Assembly: GCA_025363295.1 (NCBI GenBank)
Contig: JANYEC010000085.1
Span: 1 to 64,000 of the forward strand
Direction: 5' to 3'
DNA from: Akkermansiaceae bacterium
Lineage (GTDB): Bacteria; Verrucomicrobiota; Verrucomicrobiia; Verrucomicrobiales; Akkermansiaceae
Length of the DNA: 64,000 bases
How positions within the stretch are numbered: the stretch's first letter is position 1; each line of letters opens with the position of its first letter. Position numbers and translations under genes: made by a program. A model generated the notes under the pieces. That model worked only from the letters and a program-made list of their open reading frames with translations. It did no database searches and had not been told where the DNA came from. Below are positions 39,363 through 48,993 of the stretch, one piece after another.

Positions 39363-40772
39363 TCACCAAGTGCTGGTATTTCTCAGCTCTTCGAGTTTCG
39401 AATCGTAAATATTGAACTCGATTCGACTGAAAGCGGCGATCTTGAAAACGGCGCTGCCAAAGTTTTGATTCGTTCCAACGAGCGTGCCATCGCCCACGGA
39501 TTCGAGGCGGAACACGATAGATGTCCCATCTGGGAACCAGCCGCGGACGTCACCATTCTCGCGCTTGCAAGTCTCCCTCGCAGAGGGTTTTAAGGCGATG
39601 GTTTTGAACCTTTCGACAGGCAACCTGATTTCTTTGAAGGGAGTCTTGATCGCAATCATGTCGCCAGCAATGGAAACAATCTCACCCACGAGGCTGTCCC
39701 CGTTGCGCAGCATCATCCGGCCCTTCGTCGGTTTTTCTTCGACCGGCGGCTTTTGATCCTCCTGCATTTCTTGCCCCCCAAATTGGCGAAAGCCAGCGGC
39801 GGGCTGGATCTCGGGCATTTCATCCACCACGCCATCCCAAACACCGACTTGAATGTTAGATAGCCGCACAGGTGAGGCATTGAGCGTGATGAAATGAATG
39901 CCGCGCCCGATGATATTTGCTGCAACATCCGCGTCCTTCCACACTGCGGTGCACTTGCCATCAATGAAGACCGCGATCTGTCCGGACTTCGAGCTCGCGT
40001 GGATTTCGATTTTCGCCATTTCATTTTCCTGAAGTGCAAACGCATTGGCAACGCGACCGAGGGCTAACTGATTCTTGCCGCTCTGGAGAAAAATCGAGCG
40101 CTGCTGGAATGTCATTGAATACCCGCTCTCCGGGGAATCCTGTTTGAGATCATTCGAAAAGAAATTCACTTTTAAAGCGAAGGTGCCCCGCCAAGCCGCC
40201 TCGAAAACAAGACGGCATTCATCAGGAAGATCACAATTTCTAGCAATCCCCCCGGCAGCAGTGGAGCGAAATGATGAGTCCCGATAAGTCCATGCAGGCG
40301 GCTCCTCGGTTTGTGTCCAGTCGCTCAGTCCTGTAGGTCCTTGATAGACTAACGCCATTTGCTCATCGATCTGGATGTTTGCAATATTGACCCGGCGGAA
40401 TTTCATCCGTCCGGCGAACCAAGTATCGAGCTCGACTGCATCGTCGGTGATAGATGCAAGCTGGCCGCGAATGGTGTCGCCTTTGTAACCCGCAGTATGA
40501 TCGCGATTGGTCAGTGTAATGGTGGCCTCATACTTCGCTTCGCTTTTCGGCTGGGCGGGAGAAAGTTTAAGTTCCACGACGTCCTTGAGAAAAAATGGTG
40601 CGGGCTTTTCCAAAATGGAAGAGTTCCACACCAAGCGCTCTGTCGTGAGAGACTCCAAAGAGCCGGAAAGTAAATCGTTGTTAGAAAAGCGCACCACGGC
40701 CCCCGCTTCATCCGCTGCGGAAGCGAGGGCGAGTGAGGCAGCCAGTGCAATGATCGGGATCACAGGTTTCAT
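39363..40772 (-). CDS. secreted paralogue C of LamG-like protein family (469 aa), unknown function
   Basis: This is the last gene of the six-gene operon; its start overlaps the previous stop by 4 bp. A signal peptide (IIALAASLALASA) is followed by an N-x-D-x-L-x-G motif unit (RFSNNDLLSGSLESL), then a concanavalin/LamG-like sandwich (VYQGPTGLSDW, IEIHASSKSGQIAVFIDGKC). A C-terminal second motif unit (LRNGDSLVGEIVSI) precedes another small beta unit. The three paralogues share this order. No catalytic residues are evident; carbohydrate or protein binding in the periplasm or outer surface is a guess. Confidence 0.85.
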   Translation of the reverse strand: MKPVIPIIALAASLALASAADEAGAVVRFSNNDLLSGSLESLTTERLVWNSSILEKPAPFFLKDVVELKLSPAQPKSEAKYEATITLTNRDHTAGYKGDTIRGQLASITDDAVELDTWFAGRMKFRRVNIANIQIDEQMALVYQGPTGLSDWTQTEEPPAWTYRDSSFRSTAAGGIARNCDLPDECRLVFEAAWRGTFALKVNFFSNDLKQDSPESGYSMTFQQRSIFLQSGKNQLALGRVANAFALQENEMAKIEIHASSKSGQIAVFIDGKCTAVWKDADVAANIIGRGIHFITLNASPVRLSNIQVGVWDGVVDEMPEIQPAAGFRQFGGQEMQEDQKPPVEEKPTKGRMMLRNGDSLVGEIVSIAGDMIAIKTPFKEIRLPVERFKTIALKPSARETCKRENGDVRGWFPDGTSIVFRLESVGDGTLVGTNQNFGSAVFKIAAFSRIEFNIYDSKLEELRNTSTW

Positions 40773-42124
40773 TTTTCAGGGGCTTCCTTGGGTTTCCGAT
40801 CTTGGCGCTGCAAGGCAGTGACACCCGCCCGCCGGATGTTCAGCAGACCTAGCAATGGATGCATTGCAGAAACCGTAGTTTCGGTGAACGAGCAGGACGA
40901 GACATGTAGCATTCCGTTAGCCTGCAAGCGGAGAACAAATGGGTGGAGAGCATCTGCTTGTTTCACCTCATCCCGTTTTGCAAAGAATACCGTGGAAACA
41001 TCCGATTCCTGAAGCTCTAACGGTGCTTCTTGAAAATCGCTCTTGAAAGAGAAAACTAAGCCCTCACCCGTCTTCTTAATATCCGTTAGTTTTCCTCCCC
41101 AGCGATCGTCATCACGGCTGATCATGCTGTCCATTTTAGGATCGCCCCGTTCCTCCGAGCGATGGCGGCCCCGGGAGTCATCAAGCTCAAGGATCTCGAT
41201 GCCGCGAATTTCCTGTTCTATCCCGTTATTGGCATTACTCACCAAACAGACACCATTGCCTTCGGGTGCGCCTTTGATTGGATCGATCCCGGCTCCCTCG
41301 GGTTCACCATTGAGGAAAAGATGCAAGCGGGAGGACTTCCGATCTACTCGAATTTCCACATCGAGTTTGCTCTCGGAAAATTGCTCCGGCGTGCGGTTAG
41401 AAAGGATCACGGTGGTGTAGCGGTTGCCTTGAGTGGATTCGCGTTTGAGCTCAATTCCCGCTCCTGCGAATTGCAGATAATATCGATCGGCGACTTCCCC
41501 TTTAGGCTTGAGCGGATCAGCGAAGTAGATCTGGAAATTCGGATTGCCCTGCCATTTCAGAGAGAATCGGAAGATGAACTGAGTGGGAGTGTTGAAATTT
41601 TTCGCAACATAAGCCGGGCCGTTAGCAACCAGCGCATTGTTTTCAAAACGCCAGTTCTTCTCCCCTTCGATATCGCTGGTCCACTCATCAATGTTCTTCG
41701 GGCCGGAATAGATAACCTTGCTCACTTGGACCCCTAACTGAAGCGCTTTCACCGCCCCACGTGGGATGACAAGGCGACCGGCATCCATCGTCATCACGGT
41801 GATCCCCTTCTCGTCTAAGCCCTCAATCTTAACGGGAAGCAGGTCACCATTGATGAGCTCCACGACAGCCCCCGGTGTGTCGGGTCGATCATGAGGTGGA
41901 CTGAACTCCACTTTTTCTAAAGCTGCAGATTTAAGCAAAACCGGCTCCGGAGACAACGTGGTGGAAAGCTCGACCACACCCGCTTCATTGATCGATCGGA
42001 TCGTCCCACTGAGACTCGCATCTCCGGATAATGCGATTTCATCCGCATGCACTGAGACAGCTGCGAACGGGACGAGAACCATGCACAACCAGGACCTCAA
42101 GTTAAAAATCCGCATTCCAATCAT
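40769..42124 (-). CDS. secreted paralogue B of LamG-like protein family (451 aa), unknown function
   Basis: A signal peptide (SWLCMVLVPFAAVSVHA) opens the 451-residue product. It has the same layout as its neighbours: N-terminal small beta units (GDASLSGTIRSINEAG, ELINGDLLPVKIEGL), a LamG-like domain (VIYSGPKNIDEW, FIFRFSLKWQGNPNFQIYF, VDRKSSRLHLFLNGEP), and a C-terminal tail. Its start overlaps the upstream stop by 23 bp and its own stop overlaps the next start by 4 bp, consistent with translational coupling. Confidence 0.85.
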   Translation of the reverse strand: MIGMRIFNLRSWLCMVLVPFAAVSVHADEIALSGDASLSGTIRSINEAGVVELSTTLSPEPVLLKSAALEKVEFSPPHDRPDTPGAVVELINGDLLPVKIEGLDEKGITVMTMDAGRLVIPRGAVKALQLGVQVSKVIYSGPKNIDEWTSDIEGEKNWRFENNALVANGPAYVAKNFNTPTQFIFRFSLKWQGNPNFQIYFADPLKPKGEVADRYYLQFAGAGIELKRESTQGNRYTTVILSNRTPEQFSESKLDVEIRVDRKSSRLHLFLNGEPEGAGIDPIKGAPEGNGVCLVSNANNGIEQEIRGIEILELDDSRGRHRSEERGDPKMDSMISRDDDRWGGKLTDIKKTGEGLVFSFKSDFQEAPLELQESDVSTVFFAKRDEVKQADALHPFVLRLQANGMLHVSSCSFTETTVSAMHPLLGLLNIRRAGVTALQRQDRKPKEAPEK

Positions 42125-43625
42125 CGATACTGTTATTAGAGGGTTGAAAATCGAGCATGACTGCGGACTCCAGATTGAAATCCAGTTCCCCGGCGCACGG
42201 GTGGAGAATTTTTATCGCAGATGAAGTTCCTGATAGTGGACGCCCAGTGACTTGCCCCAGCGGACTGAGACGTATCACGATATTGTCCGCAGGCTCTTCC
42301 GTTTTACTAGCCAGTCGATTGCGGGCGAAGCGGATCTCAGCAATGTCGTCGAGTGGAAATTGGAATTCTCCATGTTTAGTTTCCAACAGAATTTTCCCAT
42401 CGTTGAGTGATTTCACATTTCCAGAAAAACGGTCCACCCCGTTGGAAAGAAGCACAATATCCTGGTCGTCCACTTGAAGGCTCCGGGCTGAGTCTGGCAT
42501 GCCATTCCACTCGGCCACCATCACGTCCGATAATCTAACTGGCGAGTTCTCCGACTGCACGATGAAGCCGAAGCCCGACCCTTTGGTGGACAGCGCTGGC
42601 ATCGCGGCACCACCCTCGCCGCCATCCGTCCACTGCGCGGCGAATTCATCATTGATAAAAAGCGAGATTTGGCCGGTGTTCCGATTACTACGGATTTCCA
42701 TCGTCGCATTCCCGGAATCACTGAGTCTGACATTGTTAGCATTCACCAAAACCCTTCCGATACTCGCAACGCCATCACCATTCACTGAAGTCCGATAGAG
42801 CATCAGGTGGCTGGAAAAAATATGTAACACATAGCTATTGCCAAAAATAATGGGCAACAACGCGGAATCACCCGACCCAAACTTCACAGCCTTTCCCGCG
42901 CCATCATTTCCTAAATCGCCTGCTTCCTTGCCGGGCTTGGGCTGGGCGAAGTCCGCGTGAAAACCAATCGCGATGGAGAGACGGTTTTTCCAAGCCAGTT
43001 CGAAACGCAGGATCGCGCGGTCTGGCATGACGTCCTTGCGCAGGATCGCAGTGCCAGACAGCTTACTTTGCCAATACCATGCGGAACCTGAAAATCTCCA
43101 TCGCCCCGGCATATCCTTTGCATCGCCTTCCTTCTTCCCCGAATCGGGAGCAGGATCCACAAAAGCGTTAGGAAAGGAGGCGTTCGCCATCTGCCACTCG
43201 TCTTCCACGAATGGCCCGTGATACTGAATACGCCCACCTAACGGGCTGGGTGCCAGCATCGCTACTTGATTGCGGGGAATTCGCACGACTCCGGCATACG
43301 ACGTATCAAGGGTGACCGTCTCATCGTCGAGTTTGCGGATGATCCCCGGCACACGGTCACCATCGACGAGAGCCACGTGCGAAAGCGATGTTAGGGATTT
43401 TAAAGCTCTCCCCCCATGCAGCACGATGTGGCGGATGCGGGACGGTTTAAAATCAACAGGTATAGTTAGATCCTCCCGTTGCCAGATCGCCTGCGGGCCG
43501 GATTTGAAGCCGAGATAGGTTCCGTGGAGTTGATCTCCATTCGTAAAACGCAACAAGTCGGATGGCTCGGCTGCCATTAACCCGACCAAGCCGGATAGCC
43601 ATGAGATGGAAAGTTTTCGAATCAT
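42102..43625 (-). CDS. secreted paralogue A of LamG-like protein family (507 aa), unknown function
   Basis: This is the longest of the three tandem paralogues. After a short signal (SISWLSGLVGLMAAEP) come two N-G-D units (RFTNGDQLHGTYLGF and ALVDGDRVPGIIRKL), a LamG-like domain (IQYHGPFVEDEW, AILRFELAWKNRLSIAIGF, EIRSNRNTGQISLFINDEF) and a third unit (LLSNGVDRFSGNVKSLNDG). Its start overlaps the stop of the prenyltransferase-fold gene by 4 bp. Function is unknown. Confidence 0.85.
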   Translation of the reverse strand: MIRKLSISWLSGLVGLMAAEPSDLLRFTNGDQLHGTYLGFKSGPQAIWQREDLTIPVDFKPSRIRHIVLHGGRALKSLTSLSHVALVDGDRVPGIIRKLDDETVTLDTSYAGVVRIPRNQVAMLAPSPLGGRIQYHGPFVEDEWQMANASFPNAFVDPAPDSGKKEGDAKDMPGRWRFSGSAWYWQSKLSGTAILRKDVMPDRAILRFELAWKNRLSIAIGFHADFAQPKPGKEAGDLGNDGAGKAVKFGSGDSALLPIIFGNSYVLHIFSSHLMLYRTSVNGDGVASIGRVLVNANNVRLSDSGNATMEIRSNRNTGQISLFINDEFAAQWTDGGEGGAAMPALSTKGSGFGFIVQSENSPVRLSDVMVAEWNGMPDSARSLQVDDQDIVLLSNGVDRFSGNVKSLNDGKILLETKHGEFQFPLDDIAEIRFARNRLASKTEEPADNIVIRLSPLGQVTGRPLSGTSSAIKILHPCAGELDFNLESAVMLDFQPSNNSIDDWNADF

Positions 43626-44623
43626 TTCTCGTAGATCGGCAGGTAGCGAAAATTCAGCGCCAATGATAGAAGTGCTCCCGCAGTGTTGAATGAAGCCCCT
43701 TGATTTCCCGGAAAAGAACCATCTGATAGCTGGATCGTGGAAAGGTAACGAATGTTACGTGCATTCCATTCCTTCCATGTCGTCTCATCCGCGTGGAACA
43801 GGGCCTGAGACATATAATATTCGTAATAGTAAGGATAATAACGGTCTCGATAATCGAGATTCTTTTTTAAGTAAGCCAGACTGGACTGATAGGATTTTGA
43901 ATCCGTCTCCTTGGCCAAGGACAAACAAAGCGTACCAACGGCCGTTAGCGTCGCCTTGCCGCCAGAGGAAGATGTATAACCGTATGACCCATCGGCACCG
44001 CGGCAACTCGCAAGAAAGGATAGGCCTTTTTTGATCGCTTCGTCGGGGACGCCGATTCCGGCGTTTCTCGCAGCAAACAAAGTGACCATCTGACAACCTG
44101 TGACGGTCGTGTCTGCATCGCGACTGTCTGGCGTGTATCGCCAGGCACCGAAACGGTTCTTCTTTTGCGAACTTAGAATCAGCTCGACCGCGTGCTTCAG
44201 TGCGGGCGCGATCTTTGGGTTATCCACCATGCCATAGGATTCTGCCAATGCTTTCGTGGCGAATGCGTGGTTATACATGCTGGAGCCAATATAGCCATTC
44301 GAGGCGTTCTGTTGGCTTAGAATATAATCTATTCCAGAGCGGATCGTTTTCGCGTAGGGACCGTTGTTAGGATCTTCACCGTGGGCGAGAATGGATGCGA
44401 CGCATAGACCCACCACCCCCGGCTCCGTTCCCACACTGTCATTCCAGTTGCCTTTTTCATTTTGGGTTCGGAGGAGGAATTGCAGCCCGCGCTCATAGAT
44501 CAATTCCGCTTGGGCAGGCACAGCATCCTCTTGGCGGCCTGGCACATCTTGAGCCACCACGGCACCTGCGAAAACGCCGAGCAAAGCAAGCAAGCAAACC
44601 CGTAAATGAGCGTGATATGACAT
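43622..44623 (-). CDS. secreted prenyltransferase/squalene-oxidase-fold repeat protein
   Basis: The 333-residue protein has a signal peptide (LLALLGVFAGAVVAQ) and repeated alpha-barrel units of the terpenoid cyclase/prenyltransferase type: GLQFLLRTQNEKGNW, SGIDYILSQQNASNG, GLSFLASCRGADGSYGY and IRYLSTIQLSDGSFPG. Aspartate motifs of true cyclases are not clear, so it is more likely a non-enzymatic or divergent member, as is frequent for secreted planctomycete and verrucomicrobial copies. It is fourth from the 3' end of the operon, 14 bp after the 209-residue gene. Confidence 0.88.
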   Translation of the reverse strand: MSYHAHLRVCLLALLGVFAGAVVAQDVPGRQEDAVPAQAELIYERGLQFLLRTQNEKGNWNDSVGTEPGVVGLCVASILAHGEDPNNGPYAKTIRSGIDYILSQQNASNGYIGSSMYNHAFATKALAESYGMVDNPKIAPALKHAVELILSSQKKNRFGAWRYTPDSRDADTTVTGCQMVTLFAARNAGIGVPDEAIKKGLSFLASCRGADGSYGYTSSSGGKATLTAVGTLCLSLAKETDSKSYQSSLAYLKKNLDYRDRYYPYYYEYYMSQALFHADETTWKEWNARNIRYLSTIQLSDGSFPGNQGASFNTAGALLSLALNFRYLPIYEK

Positions 44624-44637
44624 CGTTTGGCTTTCTG

Positions 44638-45267
44638 TTATTTGATCTTTTGTTCAGCGCCTCGGTTGTAGGCATCGAGAGCACCTCTAAATTCTTCGGG
44701 GAGCGAATGACCCGCAAGGCCGGCAGCTTTCGGCACGCGCCGGGCTTCGCTTTTACCGCCAGCTTGACCACCCGTTAGATCGTTAGGAGTATCAGATAAG
44801 CCGGAAACACCGCCGCCATTTCCCTTGTCGCTGGGCTTATCACCCTTGCCCTTACCCGGTTGATCGCCTTCCGGCTTTTTCCCCATCATCCGCTCCATCA
44901 TATCCATCATGGCGCTACCGGAATCACCCTCACCCCCTTGTTTCTTCTTTTCCTTGGCCGCCGCATGGATCTTTTCGATGATCTCTGTCTGTGCGGCGAT
45001 GGTGTCGCCACCCGTGTCGCTTTTCGCTAATCGGTCAGTGGCTTCGTCCATGATTTTTTCAACATCATTGAGAAGCTCGATGACCTGTGGTGTGGTTTGT
45101 TCGATGGTAAGCTGCTGAACATCCGCAGACAGTTCGTCTTGTTTGTCAGCAACTTTGGTGGAGCCATCGGTGTGTTTCGCCTCCTTGTCAACGAGAGGCA
45201 CGTCGTCGCCTAACACTAACTGACACGCGAGAAGCAGCAGCGCGGTGATTCGAAGTTGAGACCTCAT
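44638..45267 (-). CDS. secreted low-complexity protein (209 aa), unknown function
   Basis: A signal peptide (ITALLLLACQLVLGD) is followed by a helical, charged region (VIELLNDVEKIMDEATDRL), a Met-rich patch (AMMDMMERMMGKKPEG) and a Gly/Lys/Asp-rich linker (GKGKGDKPSDKGNGGG). A short conserved-looking tail (HSLPEEFRGALDAYNRGAEQ) ends the protein. The tail resembles ends of proteins found beside DUF4175-like genes. Its start overlaps the upstream stop by 4 bp. Function is unknown. Confidence 0.8.
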   Translation of the reverse strand: MRSQLRITALLLLACQLVLGDDVPLVDKEAKHTDGSTKVADKQDELSADVQQLTIEQTTPQVIELLNDVEKIMDEATDRLAKSDTGGDTIAAQTEIIEKIHAAAKEKKKQGGEGDSGSAMMDMMERMMGKKPEGDQPGKGKGDKPSDKGNGGGVSGLSDTPNDLTGGQAGGKSEARRVPKAAGLAGHSLPEEFRGALDAYNRGAEQKIK

Positions 45268-47909
45268 GGCTTTTCGGGGGTGTCAGGGGTTTCTTCAAAC
45301 TTGCGGTGAAGTTGCTCAAGCGCGCGAGTCTGGGCGCGGATGTCCTGCTCCTGTTGAATCAGCTTCATGACCCGCAGCATAAATTCAAAATCCTCGTCTT
45401 CCGGACTGGCTCCGCCACCGTCACCACCACCGCCACCCGCATCATTGTCGTTCTCACCTTCAAGTTTTTTCGCCCATTCGCTGAGTTTATCCGCCCATTT
45501 TTTCACGCCTTCGGTGGCGGTGAATGATTTGTTAGACGTCAATAACATGCGGACTTCTTCCAGCTCGATATCGATGCGGGAGTCCTTCATTTCATCCATG
45601 ATTTGTTTAAATGATTCCGTCTGGGTGCGGGCGAAGTAATGGGCCAGATCTTCCTGAATCCAGCGCACATCGGACGCGGTGTTGAGCTGCTGACTGGTGG
45701 CTTCATTGAGACGGCGCACATCCGAGGGATCGAGTTTCGCAGTCTTTGCGCCGAGAATCCGATCATACGCATCCACCAATGAACTGGCGATGCCGGTTTC
45801 CTCACCCGCCGCTTTTTTCAAACGATTCACAAAAGTGCCTGCTTCAAACTGGCGGTTCGCCTCGTTCGCTTTGTCGATGGCCTTCTGCATTTTCTCGATG
45901 ACCTTCTTTTGTTCCTCCACAGCCTGCGCCACGTCCTTCTGGGCTTTGTCCGGCGTGTTCGACTGCTCTCGCGAATCCCCAAGTTTTTGCTGCACCTTTG
46001 GAACGTCTTTTTCGCTGAGTTCCTGCATTGACTTCAGCGACTCCGCCATTTTTTTGAGAGTGTTTTTCTCAATGTCGCCGTTGCGCGTGGCGTCTTTCAT
46101 CAGATCTTCCATCCGCCTCGTTAGGTCATCGATCCGTCGCTTAGTTTCGGACTCCGCCTGATTCTGGGTTTCGAGACGATTTTTACTTTCGTCTTTCTGC
46201 AGTTCCTCACCGCTTAGTTTTTCGAGGCGTTGATTCTCATCTAACAACTCAAGCTCGTGACGCGCGAGATCTTCGAATTCGGTAATATTGCGATCAAACT
46301 TGCTCTTGAGCATTTGCGCATGCTCATCGCGAGTGAGCACATAAAGAATCACTGGTTCCGAATACACACGACCACGATTCGGAAAATAATCCTCACTGTA
46401 GGCACGAAGCGTGATTTTCTGCGGCTTAATCCCAAATGCAGCGGGAGAAAATGATGCGGGCTTGAGAATCCGACGTTGCTCGGCGGAGCCCTCGGCAAGT
46501 TTCATCTCACCCTTTGCGAGGGTCTCATCCGTGAGGCGGGTGAATTCGCCGCTCCATTCTAGGCCACTTTGTTTCACGCCGAAATCGTCTTCAGCGAGGA
46601 CTTCAAAATCCACCGTCTCCTCGGGCAGCATGACTTTTTGACGGTCCATTCCTTGAAGATAACAAGTCGGTGCTGCGTCGCGAAGTGCATCGACCCGCAA
46701 ACGAAAGCCCCCTTCGCCCACGAGACCTAACTGGTCAGTCCACTCGAAGGGGATTTCAAACGGAACCGTGCCCACTTCCATCACCGGCGTTTTGGCGACC
46801 GATCCTGATAGAGTGAGAGAACCTTGGAGCGGCTTGAAGTCGGGTGCGTCCTTGGTTTCCTCGATCACTTGTCCGCGGGTGGGGCCGAAAGACGCGCGAT
46901 CCAAGGGGCGATTAGTCGTTAGATCAATCCGCACCTTGCTACCTTCTACCGCGCTTAGCACACCAGTATTGAGATCGAGAGTCTTTTCCGGTATTCCGAG
47001 ATACGCGGGTGGCGTCACCACGGCGGCGACTGATTCGATGCTTGGTCGTGGCATCGGCTCGACCCGGACTTCATGCCGCAAATCGCCGATTTTAAAAACG
47101 AGCGTGCCCGGATCCTGCTGACCGGGAAACATGAAATGGTAGGTGTTATTTTCCAAACGCGTGGCCACTTCCGCTTGTAAACCATAGCGACCGCTGGCCG
47201 TCGCCGGGCGCTGCTCAGATTCCTTCGCGAGGCGGAGTGAAATTTCAAACGCTTCGCCAAAAGCCACCGCCCGATAGTGTGGAGGGTTGTCGAGCTTGGT
47301 GAAGGTGTAGCGCTCGGTTTTCGAAAGCGGCATTAGCCAACGCTGCAATGCATTGAAGCCTGCGCGTGGTGTTAGAATGAAAGCCGTTGCCGTGATGCCT
47401 GCCAGACCCAGCGCCGCCAATGCCCACCTTCGATGCCGCTGCGGAGGTAGGGCATCATCAAATTTCCTGCGACCCGCTTCCACCGCGACTGCCTCCATCG
47501 CCGCCTCACGCAGGCGCGGGGAAAGTGAATCCGAACTGCCCTGCTGATCTTGCAGCTCGATGACACCTAACAATCTATCACCAAGCCCCGGATAACGTTT
47601 AGCGATCAGCCGCGCGAGCTGTTCTTCCCGTCGCTGCCGCCACACCCAACGGTGCAACCAATAAGGCGCGAACAGTCCGAAAAGAGAAATGCCACCTAGC
47701 AGAATCCCCATGCGGACCAGTGCAGGTGTTGGAAAAATACGATCCAAACCGTAAACGAGAAGAAATGATAGCAGCAGCCCGATCACCCCTGCGGCGATCG
47801 CCTCCATGATTTTCACCCACCATAAGTGACGCCGAAAATCATCCAACTGAAGCCGTAGGGCTTCGGGAATGACCGCTTTAGGTGTAGCTGGAATGGGCGG
47901 CAGTGACAT
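45264..47909 (-). CDS. DUF4175-like membrane protein with long coiled coil
   Basis: The start is placed at Met18 of the track frame (47909). Two N-terminal membrane helices (about 40-100, IMEAIAAGVIGLLLSFLLVYG and LVRMGILLGGISLFGLFAPYW) and a third at about 165-185 precede a large periplasmic beta-rich region. Residues about 560-760 are long coiled coil (DENQRLEKLSGEELQKDES, EEQKKVIEKMQKAIDKANEA), ending in a Gly/Asp-rich hinge and a helical tail. DUF4175-like proteins are large envelope proteins of unknown function, often near a MoxR ATPase and VWA genes; neither is in this window upstream. It is the first gene of the six-gene operon. Confidence 0.88.
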   Translation of the reverse strand: MSLPPIPATPKAVIPEALRLQLDDFRRHLWWVKIMEAIAAGVIGLLLSFLLVYGLDRIFPTPALVRMGILLGGISLFGLFAPYWLHRWVWRQRREEQLARLIAKRYPGLGDRLLGVIELQDQQGSSDSLSPRLREAAMEAVAVEAGRRKFDDALPPQRHRRWALAALGLAGITATAFILTPRAGFNALQRWLMPLSKTERYTFTKLDNPPHYRAVAFGEAFEISLRLAKESEQRPATASGRYGLQAEVATRLENNTYHFMFPGQQDPGTLVFKIGDLRHEVRVEPMPRPSIESVAAVVTPPAYLGIPEKTLDLNTGVLSAVEGSKVRIDLTTNRPLDRASFGPTRGQVIEETKDAPDFKPLQGSLTLSGSVAKTPVMEVGTVPFEIPFEWTDQLGLVGEGGFRLRVDALRDAAPTCYLQGMDRQKVMLPEETVDFEVLAEDDFGVKQSGLEWSGEFTRLTDETLAKGEMKLAEGSAEQRRILKPASFSPAAFGIKPQKITLRAYSEDYFPNRGRVYSEPVILYVLTRDEHAQMLKSKFDRNITEFEDLARHELELLDENQRLEKLSGEELQKDESKNRLETQNQAESETKRRIDDLTRRMEDLMKDATRNGDIEKNTLKKMAESLKSMQELSEKDVPKVQQKLGDSREQSNTPDKAQKDVAQAVEEQKKVIEKMQKAIDKANEANRQFEAGTFVNRLKKAAGEETGIASSLVDAYDRILGAKTAKLDPSDVRRLNEATSQQLNTASDVRWIQEDLAHYFARTQTESFKQIMDEMKDSRIDIELEEVRMLLTSNKSFTATEGVKKWADKLSEWAKKLEGENDNDAGGGGGDGGGASPEDEDFEFMLRVMKLIQQEQDIRAQTRALEQLHRKFEETPDTPEKP

Positions 47910-48048
47910 TTGAGAAATTGACCAAACTCCGGTGCGGCGGCGAAAGAAGGAAGCTCCCAAAAGAATCCCGGTAGTTCCAGCGTATTATCGCCGCGTTCGG
48001 CGGTTTTCACAAGACACTTTGTCTCGCGCTCAGAATTTCATAAACCAT

Positions 48049-48984
48049 TCATTCTGCGCCCCTCGCGACGAGCCGCTCCCGAATCCTTTGCAGCAACTCC
48101 GCGGTATGCGGCATCGCCACTCCGGATGCCTGCCCGCGTCGCAGCGGTTCGGCCCAGATCGGCGCCACTTCCACTTCCCGTCCCTCCACAAAGTCGATCA
48201 TGCTGGAGGTCCGATAAGCTCCCATTGGCCGGGTGCGCTCGATGTTGGAATGAATCAACTCGTCCTCCAAATCAAGGCCCTGCACTCTTGCCGCTTGCAC
48301 GACTTCCGTCATCAAAATGCGAATCTCGTTTTCCAAATTGCTGTCCGCCAGCAAAACGTCCGTTGTCACGCCGCCTTCTGCGACTGATAGACCATTGAAC
48401 GGAATGTTCCAAATCAACTTTTCCCATTGGGATTTGCGAAGATTTTCCACAGCAACTGCCTGAATCTTCGCGGCTTGGAAGCGTTTTGCCAATTCTGCCG
48501 CCCGCCCTTGTTTGCCCTTGCTCCACTCGCCGATGGAGATGCGTCCGCCGCCTGAATGGCTAACAAGACCGGCAGAAATTCGGTTGATGCACACGAAACA
48601 TAAGCCACCGAGGACGCGCTCTTTCCCCACAATTTCTGCGATGCTCTCACAGTTTCCTAAACCATTCTGCAACGTGAGCACCTGTGTTTTCTCATGCAGA
48701 AGCGGTGGTAAAACCTCGCCGAGCTGATCATTCGCGGTCGCCTTCCACGCGATGATGACCAAATCCACCGGCCCGATTTCGCTGGCCGTGCGATAGGCCT
48801 TCAATTCCGGAAATTCAAAATCCCCATCGATGCTCCGAACCTTCAAACCGTGCTCTGAAATCGCCTCGAAATCCGAGCGGATCAGAAACCGAACGTCTTC
48901 AGCCGCTGCCGCCAGGCGACTTCCGTAATAAAGCCCGATCGCGCCGGACCCGACAATTGCCACGCTTTGGAATGTCCAACTCAC
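48049..48984 (-). CDS. panE: 2-dehydropantoate 2-reductase
   Basis: This enzyme reduces ketopantoate to pantoate with NADPH. The Rossmann motif is VGSGAIGLYYGSRLA. The family segments KATANDQLGEVLPPLL, LQNGLGN and KLIWNIPFNGLSV (with a probable catalytic Lys) are present, and TSSMIDFVEGREVEVAPIWAEPLRRG is the C-terminal signature. Length 311 aa is normal. It pairs functionally with panB at 13569, though the genes are not linked. Confidence 0.93.
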   Translation of the reverse strand: MSWTFQSVAIVGSGAIGLYYGSRLAAAAEDVRFLIRSDFEAISEHGLKVRSIDGDFEFPELKAYRTASEIGPVDLVIIAWKATANDQLGEVLPPLLHEKTQVLTLQNGLGNCESIAEIVGKERVLGGLCFVCINRISAGLVSHSGGGRISIGEWSKGKQGRAAELAKRFQAAKIQAVAVENLRKSQWEKLIWNIPFNGLSVAEGGVTTDVLLADSNLENEIRILMTEVVQAARVQGLDLEDELIHSNIERTRPMGAYRTSSMIDFVEGREVEVAPIWAEPLRRGQASGVAMPHTAELLQRIRERLVARGAE

Positions 48985-48993
48985 TTCGGAAAA

